Origin: Gemella haemolysans ATCC 10379
GTDB taxonomy: Bacteria > Bacillota > Bacilli > Staphylococcales > Gemellaceae
NCBI RefSeq assembly: GCF_000173915.1
Contig: NZ_ACDZ02000014.1
Location: 1-64,000, forward strand
Reading direction: 5' to 3'
Length of the DNA stretch: 64,000 nucleotides
The first letter of the stretch is position 1; each line of letters begins with the position of its first letter. The notes under the pieces were generated by a model, which made no database searches, was not told the DNA's origin, and was given only the letters and a program-made list of their open reading frames with translations. Shown here piece after piece: positions 1 through 9,231 of this stretch. A program made the translations under genes and the position numbers.

Positions 1-29
1 CGGACTGATTTTTGTCAGTCCGATTTTTT
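1..29 (+). terminator. Rho-independent terminator at window edge
   Basis: An 8-bp perfect stem (CGGACTGA/TCAGTCCG) with a T-rich loop is followed by a run of T on the plus strand. It would end a plus-strand gene lying left of the window. It abuts the mntH stop codon, so it may serve both directions, but the minus-strand T-run would be outside the window. Confidence 0.75.
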
Positions 30-1391
30 TTATATGAATGTTGATATTATTAACCAGAAATTTAAGATTATCAATACGACTGTGCAGATCCATGCAACAA
101 TTTTCATCCATGGTTTAATAACAAACTCTCCCATAAGTTTTTTATCTGATGTATATAGTGTTAGAGGAATAATAGATATTGGTAGAGCAATACTTAAAAA
201 TACTTGTGTATAAATCAGTAAGCTTTCAATTGCTTGTTCACTATCACCAAAAATTATTAAACAAATGACAACAGGCATTACCGCAATTACACGAGTCAGC
301 ATTCTTCTCATCCACATAGGAAGTCTCATGTGAATGAAACCTTCCATAACTATTTGTCCTGATAATGTTCCAGTAATAGTAGAATTTTGACCAGAGGCCA
401 ATAGAGCTACGGCGAATAGTGTACTAAGGAGTGGTGAAGCAATAGCTCCGACAATGCTGCTATCTTGTAAAGCGTTATAAAGATCTGTAAAGCGTCCAAG
501 ACTATCACCATGACCATAAAACAAAGAAGCACCTAGAACTAATAGTAAGCAGTTAATAACAAATGCGATTGAAAGTTGAATATTAGAATCTATAGTAGAA
601 AATCTAATAGCTTCTTTTTTAACTTTGTTGTCCTTTCTATCGTATCTTCTTGCTTGAACAATAGAAGAATGTAGGTACAGATTGTGAGGCATAACTGTAG
701 CCCCCACTATACCTAAGGCAATAAATAATGCACCTTTATTATTAATTACATCCTTATTCGGAATAAAACCTTTAATTAATTCTCCGGTATTAGGGTTAGC
801 TAATAAAACTTCATAGAAGAATATTATTAGAATTGTAAATATCAAGGTAGCTACAATAGCTTCGATTTTTCTAAATCCAAAATGTGCTAATAATAGGAGT
901 AAGAATACATCAAAGATAGTTATTATAACCCCTATTAGTAAAGGAATACCGAATAATAATTTTAAAGCTACAGCACTACCAATAATTTCTGCAATATCGG
1001 TAGCCATAATAGCTAGTTCGGTAATTATCCAGAGAACAAATCCCATTTTTTTACCAGTATGCTTTCTAGTTGCTTGAGCTAGGTCCATACCAGTTACAAT
1101 ACCTAATCTTACAGACATTGATTGAAGCAACATCGCGATAAGATTCGATATAAGTATAACGAATAGTAAGCTATACGCATATTGAGCACCACCAGCGATA
1201 GAGGTAATCCAGTTACCAGGATCCATATAACCGACTGCTACTAATGCTCCCGGTCCACTATAAGCCAGGACTTTCTTTAAAAAGCTTCCTTCTTTTGGAA
1301 CATCAACTGTATTGTTAATTTCTTGAAGAGAAAGCTGATTCGCAGCTTCTAACTCTTCTTGACTTTTTCTCAAAAATTTTTTAAAAATCAT
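30..1391 (-). CDS. mntH: Nramp family Mn2+/H+ symporter MntH
   Basis: Proton-coupled importer of divalent metal, mainly manganese, in the cytoplasmic membrane. The 453-residue protein has about 11 membrane segments. It carries the Nramp metal-site motifs: DPGNW in segment 1 (about residue 57) and [10 protein letters not shown] in segment 6 (about residue 235). The start ATG follows a good GAAGGTGAT ribosome site. The gene stands alone, reads toward the window edge, and has its own strong promoter with a manganese-regulator-type palindrome just downstream of it. Manganese repression is therefore expected. That is inferred from family knowledge and operator sequence, not shown directly. Confidence 0.95.
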   Translation of the reverse strand: MIFKKFLRKSQEELEAANQLSLQEINNTVDVPKEGSFLKKVLAYSGPGALVAVGYMDPGNWITSIAGGAQYAYSLLFVILISNLIAMLLQSMSVRLGIVTGMDLAQATRKHTGKKMGFVLWIITELAIMATDIAEIIGSAVALKLLFGIPLLIGVIITIFDVFLLLLLAHFGFRKIEAIVATLIFTILIIFFYEVLLANPNTGELIKGFIPNKDVINNKGALFIALGIVGATVMPHNLYLHSSIVQARRYDRKDNKVKKEAIRFSTIDSNIQLSIAFVINCLLLVLGASLFYGHGDSLGRFTDLYNALQDSSIVGAIASPLLSTLFAVALLASGQNSTITGTLSGQIVMEGFIHMRLPMWMRRMLTRVIAVMPVVICLIIFGDSEQAIESLLIYTQVFLSIALPISIIPLTLYTSDKKLMGEFVIKPWMKIVAWICTVVLIILNFWLIISTFI

Positions 1392-1441
1392 TTAATCACC
1401 TTCTCTAAAAATAATAGTGTAGAATAAGAATATAAAACTGC

Positions 1442-1475
1442 TTTCCTTAAGGCAGAAATCTTGCCTCAGGAAAAC
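1442..1475 (-). promoter_or_regulatory. Probable MntR operator of mntH
   Basis: Positions 1442-1456 read TTTCCTTAAGGCAGA. This matches the Bacillus subtilis MntR box (TTTGCCTTAAGGAAA, other strand) at 14 of 15 positions as I recall that consensus. A second, shorter copy with one base less between the half sites (TTGCCTCAGGAAAA) lies at 1461-1474. Both sit between the predicted transcription start and mntH, a position suited to repression. Confidence 0.7.
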
Positions 1476-1485
1476 TATAAACAAT

Positions 1486-1514
1486 ATTATACTACAAAAA
1501 TGAAAAAATGTAAA
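1486..1514 (-). promoter_or_regulatory. mntH promoter
   Basis: On the minus strand, TTTACA (1509-1514) is followed after 17 bases by TATAAT (1486-1491). The transcript would start near 1479, just before the MntR-like palindromes. Confidence 0.75.
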
Positions 1515-1763
1515 TTCTTTTGAAAATAGATATTACTATGAGTGGACTAGAATGATAATAGAAATTGAAAATGAGTATGATTTTTTGTGAAAATCTATTC
1601 AAGAGGAAAAGTTGTATACAGAATTCCGAAGAGATTTTTAAAAAATATTACGAATAAAAAAATATTATTTAATAGCTAAAACACCAGCAAGGATATAGTT
1701 GGTTAGAGAAATATGTTTATGATAAAATATAATCGAAGGGTTATACAGTGGGGGAAGTTATTT
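1515..1763. other. Intergenic region, no clear gene
   Basis: Between the mntH promoter and the prepilin peptidase gene I see no intact gene. From 1552 a plus-strand frame reads like coding sequence but is broken by several stops, so it could be a decayed short gene. No terminator or strong promoter was found here. Confidence 0.4.
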
Positions 1764-2483
1764 ATGGAAAGATACATATTTATTGTTATTGTAAGTCTTA
1801 TATTTGCTAGCGCAATGAAATGTTTAGTAGATAGTGAGAATAAAAAAGAGTTCCTATTTAGACGAAGTCGTTGTTCAAGTTGTCATAAAGAATTAAGGGG
1901 GAGCGACTTAATTCCAATCTTTAGCTATTTGTTTAAAAAAGGACGATGTAGTTACTGTAATCAAAAAATTCCATTAGATATATTTTTATACGAAATTTTT
2001 ACTTTTATTACTATTGTATTATTTATTATTTTCCAAAATCATTTTATTTTTATTAGTTATCTTGAAGTCAGTATATTTATTATTCTCATTTTTTTAGGAA
2101 TAGAAGATATAAAATCATTTGAAGTTAATGATGAGTTGTTTTATCTTCTAATTATATTAAATTTTTCTTCTATATATATACACTATTATTTATTTAATTT
2201 TTTAGATTTTATTTATCTTGTTATTATTTTTCATATATTATATATTTTCACAAGAGGTGGTTTAGGTTATGGCGATATAAAAGTATTTTGTGTATTAGCT
2301 TTAAATTTAAATTTATTTGAGGGAGTGTATTTGTTAATTTTCACATTTTTATATGCAGGATTCTTCGCTATTGGATTAATTATTTTGAAAAAAGTTAAAA
2401 GAAAAACGAAACTACCACTAGTGCCATTTATTGCACTTAGTTATTTAACAATCATATTAATAAGGGAGGGATTATTATGGTAG
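1764..2483 (+). CDS. comC: Prepilin peptidase (type IV / ComC-like)
   Basis: Membrane aspartyl protease that cleaves and usually N-methylates type IV prepilins or competence pseudopilins. It shows two zinc-type pairs (CSSC, CSYC) in the N-terminal cytoplasmic loop, several hydrophobic segments, a first conserved Asp region (GIEDIK) and the second catalytic motif GYGD followed by IK. The frame is open 17 codons further upstream, but the ATG at 1764 is the likely start because GGGGGAAG lies 6 bases before it. It gives 239 residues, normal for the family. The end overlaps radC by 7 bases, so the two are probably cotranscribed. No pilin or comG gene is in this window. Confidence 0.87.
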   Translation: MERYIFIVIVSLIFASAMKCLVDSENKKEFLFRRSRCSSCHKELRGSDLIPIFSYLFKKGRCSYCNQKIPLDIFLYEIFTFITIVLFIIFQNHFIFISYLEVSIFIILIFLGIEDIKSFEVNDELFYLLIILNFSSIYIHYYLFNFLDFIYLVIIFHILYIFTRGGLGYGDIKVFCVLALNLNLFEGVYLLIFTFLYAGFFAIGLIILKKVKRKTKLPLVPFIALSYLTIILIREGLLW

Positions 2484-3250
2484 CATACACTATTAAAGAG
2501 TTTAGTGAAGAAGATCGTCCGAGGGAGAAATTCAAAAAATTAGGTGCTTTAGCTCTCAGTGATAAAGAGATTCTAGCAATATTACTAAGAACAGGTACAA
2601 AAAATCAAAATGTAATTGAGCTTTCCGATATAATTCTAAAAGATATAGGAGGCATTACAAAGTTAAGAGATGTAACTTTAACAGAACTTATGAAACATAA
2701 GGGGATAGGTCAGGAAAAGGCGATACATATTTTGGCGAATATAGAGTTTGCAAGAAGAATATATGCGACGAATGTTTTAGATGTGAAGTGTGATAGCCCG
2801 CAGTCAATAGCCAATTATTTAAAATCATCTTTAGAGAATTTAACGCAAGAAGTTTTCGTAGTATTAGATATTGATACGAAAGGTAAAATAATAGAGAAAA
2901 GAGAAGTATTTAAAGGTAGCTTATCTATGTCAGTAGTGCATCCAAGAGAAGTATTTAAACTAGCAATAAAAAATAGTGCTTCGAGCATCGTCTGTGTACA
3001 TAACCACCCGAGTGGAGACGCAACTCCTTCTATAGAAGATATTAAAACGACGATAAATCTAATGGAAGTTGGTGAAATAGTTGGTATTGAAATGCTAGAT
3101 CATATCGTGGTTGCAAAAAAAGGATATGTTAGCATTAGGAAAGTATTGAATTATCTAGCAGTAGAAAATATAGATTATAAATACGAAGATGTTACAGGTG
3201 AACAGCTAAAATATATACTGAGAAAATATAAGGTTATAGGAGAGTATTAA
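2477..3250 (+). CDS. radC: RadC family JAB/MPN domain protein
   Basis: RadC-family protein of 257 residues. An N-terminal helix-hairpin-helix-like part (ERPREKF, LSDKEILAILLRTGTK) precedes a JAMM metalloprotease-like domain with the HNHPSGDATPS motif (about residue 175) and a conserved Asp in IEDI. The family was once linked to DNA repair; its real role is unresolved, and a competence link is suggested by induction patterns in other bacteria. Here it directly follows a prepilin peptidase gene with a 7-base overlap, which fits that link. The start follows AGGGAGGG. Confidence 0.93.
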   Translation: MVAYTIKEFSEEDRPREKFKKLGALALSDKEILAILLRTGTKNQNVIELSDIILKDIGGITKLRDVTLTELMKHKGIGQEKAIHILANIEFARRIYATNVLDVKCDSPQSIANYLKSSLENLTQEVFVVLDIDTKGKIIEKREVFKGSLSMSVVHPREVFKLAIKNSASSIVCVHNHPSGDATPSIEDIKTTINLMEVGEIVGIEMLDHIVVAKKGYVSIRKVLNYLAVENIDYKYEDVTGEQLKYILRKYKVIGEY

Positions 3251-3283
3251 AGAAGTAAAAGGTCTAAAATGAAATATAAAAAA

Positions 3284-3381
3284 TTGATTTTTTAGTATAA
3301 ATATAGTAGTATAGAAGAAGGTGGTTCACTACCTATATTTCAAGTGTGAATGTTAAGCTAGGAATTTTTCCTAGCTTTTTT
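3284..3381 (+). ncRNA. Candidate small transcript after radC
   Basis: A possible promoter (TTGATT, 17 bases, TAGTAT; 3284-3312) lies about 45 bases before a strong terminator hairpin. The implied RNA is about 60 nt and carries a short hairpin around 3321-3334 (GGT...ACC) and a possible TTCACT/AGTGTGAA pairing. It contains no reading frame with a ribosome site. It could equally be just the radC 3' end with its terminator. Confidence 0.3.
3355..3381 (+). terminator. Terminator after radC
   Basis: A perfect 10-bp stem (AAGCTAGGAA/TTCCTAGCTT) with a TTT loop is followed by a T-run. Confidence 0.9.
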
Positions 3382-3503
3382 GTATGGAGTACTATTAATG
3401 TAATAGAAAAGAGAAGACATGTATTTTTTTAGTTCTAGTTAAAAGACTAGTTTCAAGTTAATTTATAAATTCTATAGACAACCTTAAATTTTCAGAAATA
3501 ACA

Positions 3504-3532
3504 TTGACTAGCAATTTTTTATTTGATATAAT
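3504..3532 (+). promoter_or_regulatory. Promoter of the ABC gene at 3744
   Basis: TTGACT, 17 bases, then TATAAT preceded by TG (extended -10). The predicted transcript has a leader of about 200 nt before the ABC transporter gene. Confidence 0.75.
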
Positions 3533-3621
3533 TTCTATAATTTAACAAACGTTAATTGGATTTTATGTTGAGTGGAAAGTTAATCTATAGATTGAATTAT
3601 TTTAGAATATCAAATATTAAG

Positions 3622-3664
3622 AAAGAAATTGATTAGCTTCTATGAGCAATTGATTTCTTTTTAT
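3622..3664 (+). terminator. Leader hairpin with T-run (possible attenuator)
   Basis: An imperfect hairpin (AAAGAAAT...ATTTCTTT, inner GC pairs) followed by a T-run lies between the promoter at 3504 and the ABC start at 3744, about 80 bases before the gene. This is where an attenuator would sit. No alternative antiterminator was worked out. Confidence 0.45.
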
Positions 3665-3743
3665 TGTATTTAGATTTTAAAAGGCTATTTATAAAATAAA
3701 AACTGAAGTTTTAAATAGAGGACTCAACTAAGGAGTGGGAAAT

Positions 3744-5321
3744 ATGAGGAAATTTTTATTTGCGATAGTTTTATTTCTTATTACAGTAGTTTCGGGGATT
3801 AATATTTATTTTTCTTATCAAATAAAATATGTTGTTGATGCCCTTACTACTAAAAATGAGCAATTATTCTACAATCAAATTATATATTTATCTGTAATTA
3901 TAATACTAATGCTTATATGTGAATATTTACGTCAGCTTTTAGATACTATTTATCTAAATAAAGTTGGGTTTAATATTCATAGAACACTTGTGGGTAGTTT
4001 ACTTAGAAATAAACTAGATACAAAGAGTAAAAATTTATTATCTACTGTAAATAATGATATTGAAATGGTAAAAGATCAATATTATAATACGATTTTTTCT
4101 CTGTATCAGGGGATAATTTATTTTATTTTTGCTACAATAGCGTTGTTCAAATTAGATGTAACAACAGCGTTTTGGGTTATAGGATTGTCACTATTTCCGA
4201 TTTTAATTCCTAACCTATTCAAATTATATTTGAAAAATGTTCAAAACAGTATTTCTATACAAAAGGCTAGTTATAACGATAAACTTGAAGATTTTTTAGA
4301 AGGGTTATTAGTTATTAAAAATAGTGATTCGGCTAATATATTTTATGAAAAATTACTTAACGAATATAAAAAAATAAATAAACTTGTTAATAGAAAGAAT
4401 GTTTTAGCATCACTTGTAAATGTCTTAACAGGATTAGTATTCTATGCTACTATTATTGCTATTTTATATATAGGAGGTCGTCAAGCTCTGTTAGGAAATA
4501 CTAGTGTAGGGGATATAGTATCAATTTTTACTATTTCTGCAGAGTTAGTAATGCCTGTTAATTTGATAACAGCTTCTATATCTAATATAACATCGGTAAA
4601 AGATATAAAGAGAGAATTAGATTCTAAAGAGAAGTTTGAATATATAGATGGTCATAAAACTATCGATTTTGAAAACATAGAAGTTCTAAATGAAAGTTAT
4701 AAATTTAATAATAGAGAAATTTTTAGTAATTTTTCAGCTAGTTTTGAAAAAGGTAGAAAGTATTTAATTCAAGGGGATAGTGGTAGTGGAAAATCGACGT
4801 TAGCATTACTATTAACGAAAAACCTTGAAGGATGTAACATCTTTTTAAATGGAAAAAATATTAACAGTTATGAATACAACACAATTCAGAAACTAATAAC
4901 TTATGTACCTCAAGATAGTTTTATATTTGTAGGTAAGGTTATCGATAATCTTACTTTTTATAAAAACATAGAAGCGGGTAAAATAATGACCTTAATAAAA
5001 GAAACTAGATTAGATGACAAAATTAAAGAAGCTTCTGATTTGATTAATATTACGTACGATAAGAGAAAAGCAAATTTATCTGGTGGACAAAAACAAAGGC
5101 TAGCATTAATTAGGGCTATATTACAGGAAAAGCAGGTTATAGTTTTAGATGAAACATTGTCAGGGTTGGATAAAGATACATATATTTTAGTCGAAAAATT
5201 ACTATTAAGTATGAAAGATAAGACTTTAATTCATATTTCACACAGATCTTATCCAGAAACTTTGAGAATGTATGATGAGGTATATGTAATGGGGAAAAAG
5301 GGACTGAATCAAATGTCCTAA
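3744..5321 (+). CDS. ABC transporter, fused membrane and ATPase domains
   Basis: Half-transporter of 525 residues: six membrane segments (about residues 5-280), then a nucleotide-binding domain with Walker A GDSGSGKST, signature LSGGQKQR, Walker B VIVLDE and a HISH switch. It must dimerise and is probably an exporter of a peptide or drug; the substrate is not visible. The ATG at 3744 is chosen because AAGGAG ends 8 bases before it; the GTG at 3735 overlaps that ribosome site. Two other half-transporters of this type lie at 7425 and 13375. The stop codon lies inside a dispersed repeat that starts at 5315, so the last two codons and the stop are supplied by the repeat. Confidence 0.88.
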   Translation: MRKFLFAIVLFLITVVSGINIYFSYQIKYVVDALTTKNEQLFYNQIIYLSVIIILMLICEYLRQLLDTIYLNKVGFNIHRTLVGSLLRNKLDTKSKNLLSTVNNDIEMVKDQYYNTIFSLYQGIIYFIFATIALFKLDVTTAFWVIGLSLFPILIPNLFKLYLKNVQNSISIQKASYNDKLEDFLEGLLVIKNSDSANIFYEKLLNEYKKINKLVNRKNVLASLVNVLTGLVFYATIIAILYIGGRQALLGNTSVGDIVSIFTISAELVMPVNLITASISNITSVKDIKRELDSKEKFEYIDGHKTIDFENIEVLNESYKFNNREIFSNFSASFEKGRKYLIQGDSGSGKSTLALLLTKNLEGCNIFLNGKNINSYEYNTIQKLITYVPQDSFIFVGKVIDNLTFYKNIEAGKIMTLIKETRLDDKIKEASDLINITYDKRKANLSGGQKQRLALIRAILQEKQVIVLDETLSGLDKDTYILVEKLLLSMKDKTLIHISHRSYPETLRMYDEVYVMGKKGLNQMS

Positions 5322-5473
5322 ATTCTAAAAAAGTTTATATGAGAACTCATAGACGCAGTGGTTTATTGATATTTAAATTTGCTTTATAAAAGCTTTTTAG
5401 ATATCTAATAAACTTTTCGGAGATGACTCGATAAAATCTCCTTGTCCGGAATCACAATTTTTGAGTCACTCCC
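5315..5473 (-). repeat. Dispersed two-hairpin repeat, copy 1
   Basis: This 159-base segment is closely similar, in inverted orientation, to 27558-27714 and more distantly to 9058-9195. It holds one hairpin with GAGTCACTCCC-type ends (5416-5473) and a second with arms near 5361-5377 and 5395-5412 (GTTTATTGATATTTAAA against TTTAGATATCTAATAAAC). No coding capacity is apparent. It overlaps the end of the ABC gene and precedes the MFS gene. Confidence 0.8.
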
Positions 5474-5509
5474 ATAATATTTTAAAATATAGATATAGGA
5501 GAGTCTAAT

Positions 5510-6706
5510 ATGTTAAATAGAAATTTTAATTTATTATGGTTATCACAGATAGTTAGTTCAATTGGAAATAAACTGACTATATTTGGATTTCCATTAGTAG
5601 GAATATTCATTTACGATACTACGGTATTAGAAACTTCTATGATTACAGTAATGTCGTTTTTACCGAGCTTACTTTTTGGAACAATAATAGGAGTTATTGT
5701 AGATAGGGGGGATAAAAGGAGAATAGGGATTTTTACAAATATAATTTGTTTTGTTATTTCTATAATATTATTTGTATTTTCTATTTTCAAAATATTACCA
5801 CTGTGGGGGTTTTACATTTTAATTTTCTTATTGAATACATTCTTATTATTTGGGAGTATATCTTTTTATAGTCAAATTCCTATGGTAGTAGAGAAAGAAA
5901 ATCTAAAGAAAGCAAATTATAAAATGGAATTAAGTAATAGTGTTATTGATACTGCCGCTCCAAGTGTTGGGGGAATTATATTTGGTTTATTTTCTGCTCC
6001 ATTTATTTTTATAATAGATGGGATAACATTTATACTAGCAAGTTTTTGTCAGATATTACTTCCATGTGATATAGAGAAATATAAAGTAAAAACAAAAAAG
6101 AAATCGATAGTTCATATAAGAGAAGCATATAATTATGTTTTTAATAATCAAATATTATTTAGATTGGCGATGAGTTACTTTGTATTGGTATTTGGTATAG
6201 GTATTTTTCAGTCGATTCAGTTTTATTACTTAAGTAAAGTTTTAAATGTTGCTCCATATACAATTGGGATGATTATAAGCGTAGGGAATATAGGTCTTGT
6301 AGTAGCATCGATAAGTTCTTTAAAAATATCTGATACTATAGGAATGGGAAGAACTATAATATTATCATTTATTTTATATGCAGTGGGTTTCACTCTTTAT
6401 TATTTAAGCAGTGAAGAGAGTACATTATCTTTATTTGTTGCAACTATGTGTATAGGAGCAGCGATGCCTTTATATAATGTGAATGCTACTACTATAAAAC
6501 AAAGTAATGTTGATTTATCAATGTTGGGAAGTGTTTCTGCTATTTGGAGAATTTTTGGAAGAGGGCTTATTCCACTAGGAGCGACAATAGGTGGAGGTAT
6601 TTCAACATATTTTTCTGTAAAAATGGCGATATTAATATCGGTAATTATAGTTTTATTAGGTTTGTGTATAGTATTATTTTCTGATGAATTAAAAAAATAC
6701 ACGTAA
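5510..6706 (+). CDS. MFS transporter, efflux type
   Basis: Major facilitator of 398 residues with about 12 membrane segments. The segment 2-3 loop has a divergent motif A (GVIVDRGDKRRIG), as in macrolide or siderophore efflux carriers of the MFS_3 group. It probably exports a small molecule by proton antiport; the substrate is unknown. The start is supported by AGGAGAG 8 bases upstream. A dispersed hairpin repeat separates it from the ABC gene before it, and no promoter is obvious between them. It is one of two clear MFS genes in this island (the other is at 16097). Confidence 0.85.
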   Translation: MLNRNFNLLWLSQIVSSIGNKLTIFGFPLVGIFIYDTTVLETSMITVMSFLPSLLFGTIIGVIVDRGDKRRIGIFTNIICFVISIILFVFSIFKILPLWGFYILIFLLNTFLLFGSISFYSQIPMVVEKENLKKANYKMELSNSVIDTAAPSVGGIIFGLFSAPFIFIIDGITFILASFCQILLPCDIEKYKVKTKKKSIVHIREAYNYVFNNQILFRLAMSYFVLVFGIGIFQSIQFYYLSKVLNVAPYTIGMIISVGNIGLVVASISSLKISDTIGMGRTIILSFILYAVGFTLYYLSSEESTLSLFVATMCIGAAMPLYNVNATTIKQSNVDLSMLGSVSAIWRIFGRGLIPLGATIGGGISTYFSVKMAILISVIIVLLGLCIVLFSDELKKYT

Positions 6707-6724
6707 CATTACATCACAAATATT

Positions 6725-6753
6725 TTGAATGCGTTTTTATAAAGTGGTATAAT
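6725..6753 (+). promoter_or_regulatory. Promoter of the gene at 6825
   Basis: TTGAAT, 17 bases, then TATAAT, about 70 bases before the start codon. Confidence 0.7.
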
Positions 6754-6824
6754 ATAATCGAATAAGTATAAGTAATTATATTGTATTAGTTAATAAAATA
6801 ATTTTAAAAGGGAGGAGGAGAAAA

Positions 6825-7214
6825 ATGAATAAGCTTAAAGATTTAGGTTTGTTGATATTGCAAGTTGAATTAGTAGGTTTCTTATTTATAGCGATGAATA
6901 AATATTTAACTAACACTACAAGCTTTTTACCTGAAGCTTTCACTCAAGATAAAACAGATATTAAGGCATATAGTTTAGCTGCATTGGCGTTTATGATATT
7001 AGGTATTGCTCAATATTATGTGGTTGACTTATATGACAAAATCAACTGGAAAAAAGCGAGTGTAATAGAATACTTAGTAGAAGTGGCAGGAGTTTTACTA
7101 GTATTTATCTATTTACAATTTATAGATAATCTAGTTAAGTTTGCATTTCTATTTGTGTTAGTTTCATTTCTATTCATAATGAGATATTTATACTTTTATA
7201 AGAAATTTGCATAA
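6825..7214 (+). CDS. Small integral membrane protein, unknown
   Basis: A 129-residue protein with four predicted hydrophobic segments (about residues 7-27, 47-66, 84-102 and 106-123) and a short charged loop (DKINWKK). I do not recognise a family. It has its own promoter and an excellent GGGAGGAGGAG ribosome site, and ends before a bidirectional terminator, so it is a monocistronic gene. The neighbouring exporter genes make an immunity or stress membrane protein possible, but nothing in the sequence shows this. Confidence 0.75.
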   Translation: MNKLKDLGLLILQVELVGFLFIAMNKYLTNTTSFLPEAFTQDKTDIKAYSLAALAFMILGIAQYYVVDLYDKINWKKASVIEYLVEVAGVLLVFIYLQFIDNLVKFAFLFVLVSFLFIMRYLYFYKKFA

Positions 7215-7222
7215 GTTTATGC

Positions 7223-7256
7223 TTTTGAACAATTGCAGGAGGTAAACACTGTTCAA
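7223..7256 (+). other. Hairpin displaying an AGGAGGT loop
   Basis: An 8-bp inverted repeat (TTTGAACA/TGTTCAAA) closes an 18-base loop that contains AGGAGGT. No start codon with a usable frame follows and no T-run is present. Function unknown. Confidence 0.3.
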
Positions 7257-7357
7257 AGTGTAGAAATTTTTAGTTTAAAATTTTAATTTGGAATGTAGGT
7301 ATTCAATATAATTATTATACTGCTGTTGCTAGATTATATAGGGAAAAATAAAAAAAT

Positions 7358-7395
7358 GGGGGTGACTTAAAAATCTTGATTTTTGAGTCACTCCC
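7358..7395. terminator. Bidirectional terminator, related to the repeat family
   Basis: A long near-perfect stem (GGGGGTGACTTAAAAATC against GATTTTTGAGTCACTCCC) is flanked by A and T runs, so it works for the converging genes on both sides. Its ends match the GAGTGACTC-type hairpin of the dispersed repeats. Confidence 0.9.
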
Positions 7396-7424
7396 ATTTT
7401 GTTTAATCCATTTAATAAATCATA

Positions 7425-9023
7425 TTACTGTACTTTTAATTCTACACATTCTGTTAGTTGTTTTTTAATCTCTTCTTGTATATGGTGAGAAATCATTATT
7501 AAGGTTAACTTATCGTCAGCTAAGATATTGTTTTCTATCTGTACTGCTGTTCTTTCATCTAATGCCGAGGTTGCTTCATCAAGAATTAAAATTGGATAGT
7601 TTCTAATTAAGACTCTCGCAAGAACTAACCTTTGTTTTTCTCCTCCTGATAAGATTTCTCCCATATTAGATAAGTTATGATCTAAGCCATCAGATAAAGA
7701 TTTAACTCTATCAGCTAAACAAACTTTTTCCAGTATGCTCCATATTTCTTCATCTGAATAACTATCATCTAAAGTTATGTTATATCTAATAGAACCAGTA
7801 AAGATAGATGTTTGCTGACTTACATATCCAATCTCTTTGGAGAAGTTAATATCATCTTGTATTTCAAGAGGATTTCCATCGATTAAGATTTTATCTTGAT
7901 TGGATTGTAATTTCCCTAATAACAACTTGATTATAGTAGATTTTCCAGAACCACTTTTACCGATTACTGCATATTTTCCACCTTTATTTATATTAAAGTT
8001 AAAGTTTTTAATAACATGGTTATCTCCAAAACTATAATTAAAGTTTTTAAATTCAATATTTTCTTCAACGTGTGGATAAATAGTTTCTTTAGCAGTAGCT
8101 TTAGTTATAACGCTGTTTAATATTTCTTTTGTACCGATTACCTTAATATACAAATCAACCAATTGATTGATAGAAGTAAGGTATATGCCTAGTATAGTAG
8201 ATACCGAAGCTATTGTTCCGATAGTTAATTCATTTTTTAAAACTAAGTAAATCGCAAATATAAAAATTAATAATTCAAGTAACTTCTCGATACTTTGAAA
8301 AGTTAACTCAGCAAATGCCATTAATTTAGAAATACTATACTGTTGATCTTCTTTTTGGATCTGACTAGTCTTAACATTTTTTGAGAATAAATTTATCTTA
8401 CCGATATTTTTTAAATCTTCATAACCTGTTAAATATTCCTTTAAAACTCCAGAAAATTTCCCTGATAAAATTGATAAATTTGTATATCCTACACTAATTT
8501 TATTACCGAACTTACCGCTTATTAAAAACATAGCTATTGATGATAATAGGGCGAATACAACAAATTTCCAGTTAATAAGCCATAAAAATACTACTGATGA
8601 GATAAATAATACAATAGCACTAAGTAAACCAGTTAATGGTGAGAATAAATATGCAGATAATAATTCAAGTTGATAAGTATATTTAGTCATATGCTCACCA
8701 GAATCAACCTTATTAAATTCTGATTGAGACATAGCTTCTATGTTTTTACTAATTCTATCACCTAGATAAATTTTCCATTGTTTAACTAATTGTGCAATTA
8801 TAATTTTCAACCACGCTCTAAGCAATTCTACTATTATTAAAATACAAATAATAACGCCAACTTTTGTCCAAAGAGACCCTGTTTTGTATATTACAGAATC
8901 AACAATATCAACACGAGCGTATACAACATAAACAGTCCCTATTGATACTATTAATGTCAAAATAAACATAATGCATAACTTTAATTTGTTCAATGTTATA
9001 ACTTCTAAAATATTTTTAATCAT
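7425..9023 (-). CDS. ABC transporter, fused membrane and ATPase domains
   Basis: Half-transporter of 532 residues: six membrane segments, then an ATPase with Walker A GKSGSGKST, signature LSGGEKQR, Walker B ILILDEATSALD and the MISHH switch. It is probably an exporter acting as a homodimer or with a sister protein. The frame is open 15 codons further upstream, but the ATG at 9023 follows AAAGGAGAG with good spacing, and the earlier ATG lies at the edge of a repeat. Its strong minus-strand promoter is at 9232-9259, so copy 3 of the dispersed hairpin repeat lies wholly in its 5' leader. This could make expression attenuated. Confidence 0.88.
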   Translation of the reverse strand: MIKNILEVITLNKLKLCIMFILTLIVSIGTVYVVYARVDIVDSVIYKTGSLWTKVGVIICILIIVELLRAWLKIIIAQLVKQWKIYLGDRISKNIEAMSQSEFNKVDSGEHMTKYTYQLELLSAYLFSPLTGLLSAIVLFISSVVFLWLINWKFVVFALLSSIAMFLISGKFGNKISVGYTNLSILSGKFSGVLKEYLTGYEDLKNIGKINLFSKNVKTSQIQKEDQQYSISKLMAFAELTFQSIEKLLELLIFIFAIYLVLKNELTIGTIASVSTILGIYLTSINQLVDLYIKVIGTKEILNSVITKATAKETIYPHVEENIEFKNFNYSFGDNHVIKNFNFNINKGGKYAVIGKSGSGKSTIIKLLLGKLQSNQDKILIDGNPLEIQDDINFSKEIGYVSQQTSIFTGSIRYNITLDDSYSDEEIWSILEKVCLADRVKSLSDGLDHNLSNMGEILSGGEKQRLVLARVLIRNYPILILDEATSALDERTAVQIENNILADDKLTLIMISHHIQEEIKKQLTECVELKVQ

Positions 9024-9057
9024 ATTGCTCTCCTTTGTATAGATTATATTTCTATAG

Positions 9058-9195
9058 AAGTTACTCAAAAATAGCGACTTCCGAGACTTCGATTTGTCAA
9101 TTTCTCCACGAAGTTTCTTAGATCTCTAAAAAGCTTTTATAAGATGAGTTTAGACTAGGAATACGAGCTTTCATATAAACTTTTTTAAGATTTAG
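9058..9195 (+). repeat. Dispersed two-hairpin repeat, copy 3 (divergent)
   Basis: This segment aligns along its length with 27558-27714, in the same orientation. Shared tracts include ACTCAAAAAT, TCTAAAAAGCTTTTATAA and the AT-rich end TTTTTTAAGATTTAG. The hairpins are decayed relative to copies 1 and 6. It lies in the predicted 5' leader of the minus-strand ABC gene. Confidence 0.6.
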
Positions 9196-9231
9196 TTATT
9201 TTTGAATCCCTATAGTATCTATGTAACTTTA

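Noticed and set aside
1552-1720. Coding-like plus-strand frame upstream of the prepilin peptidase gene
   Set aside because: It contains several stops and no ribosome site; not enough to call even a pseudogene.
3319-3381. Resemblance of the post-radC segment to a preQ1 riboswitch
   Set aside because: The required pseudoknot layout and A-rich tail are not there and no regulated gene follows; only a possible small transcript is noted.
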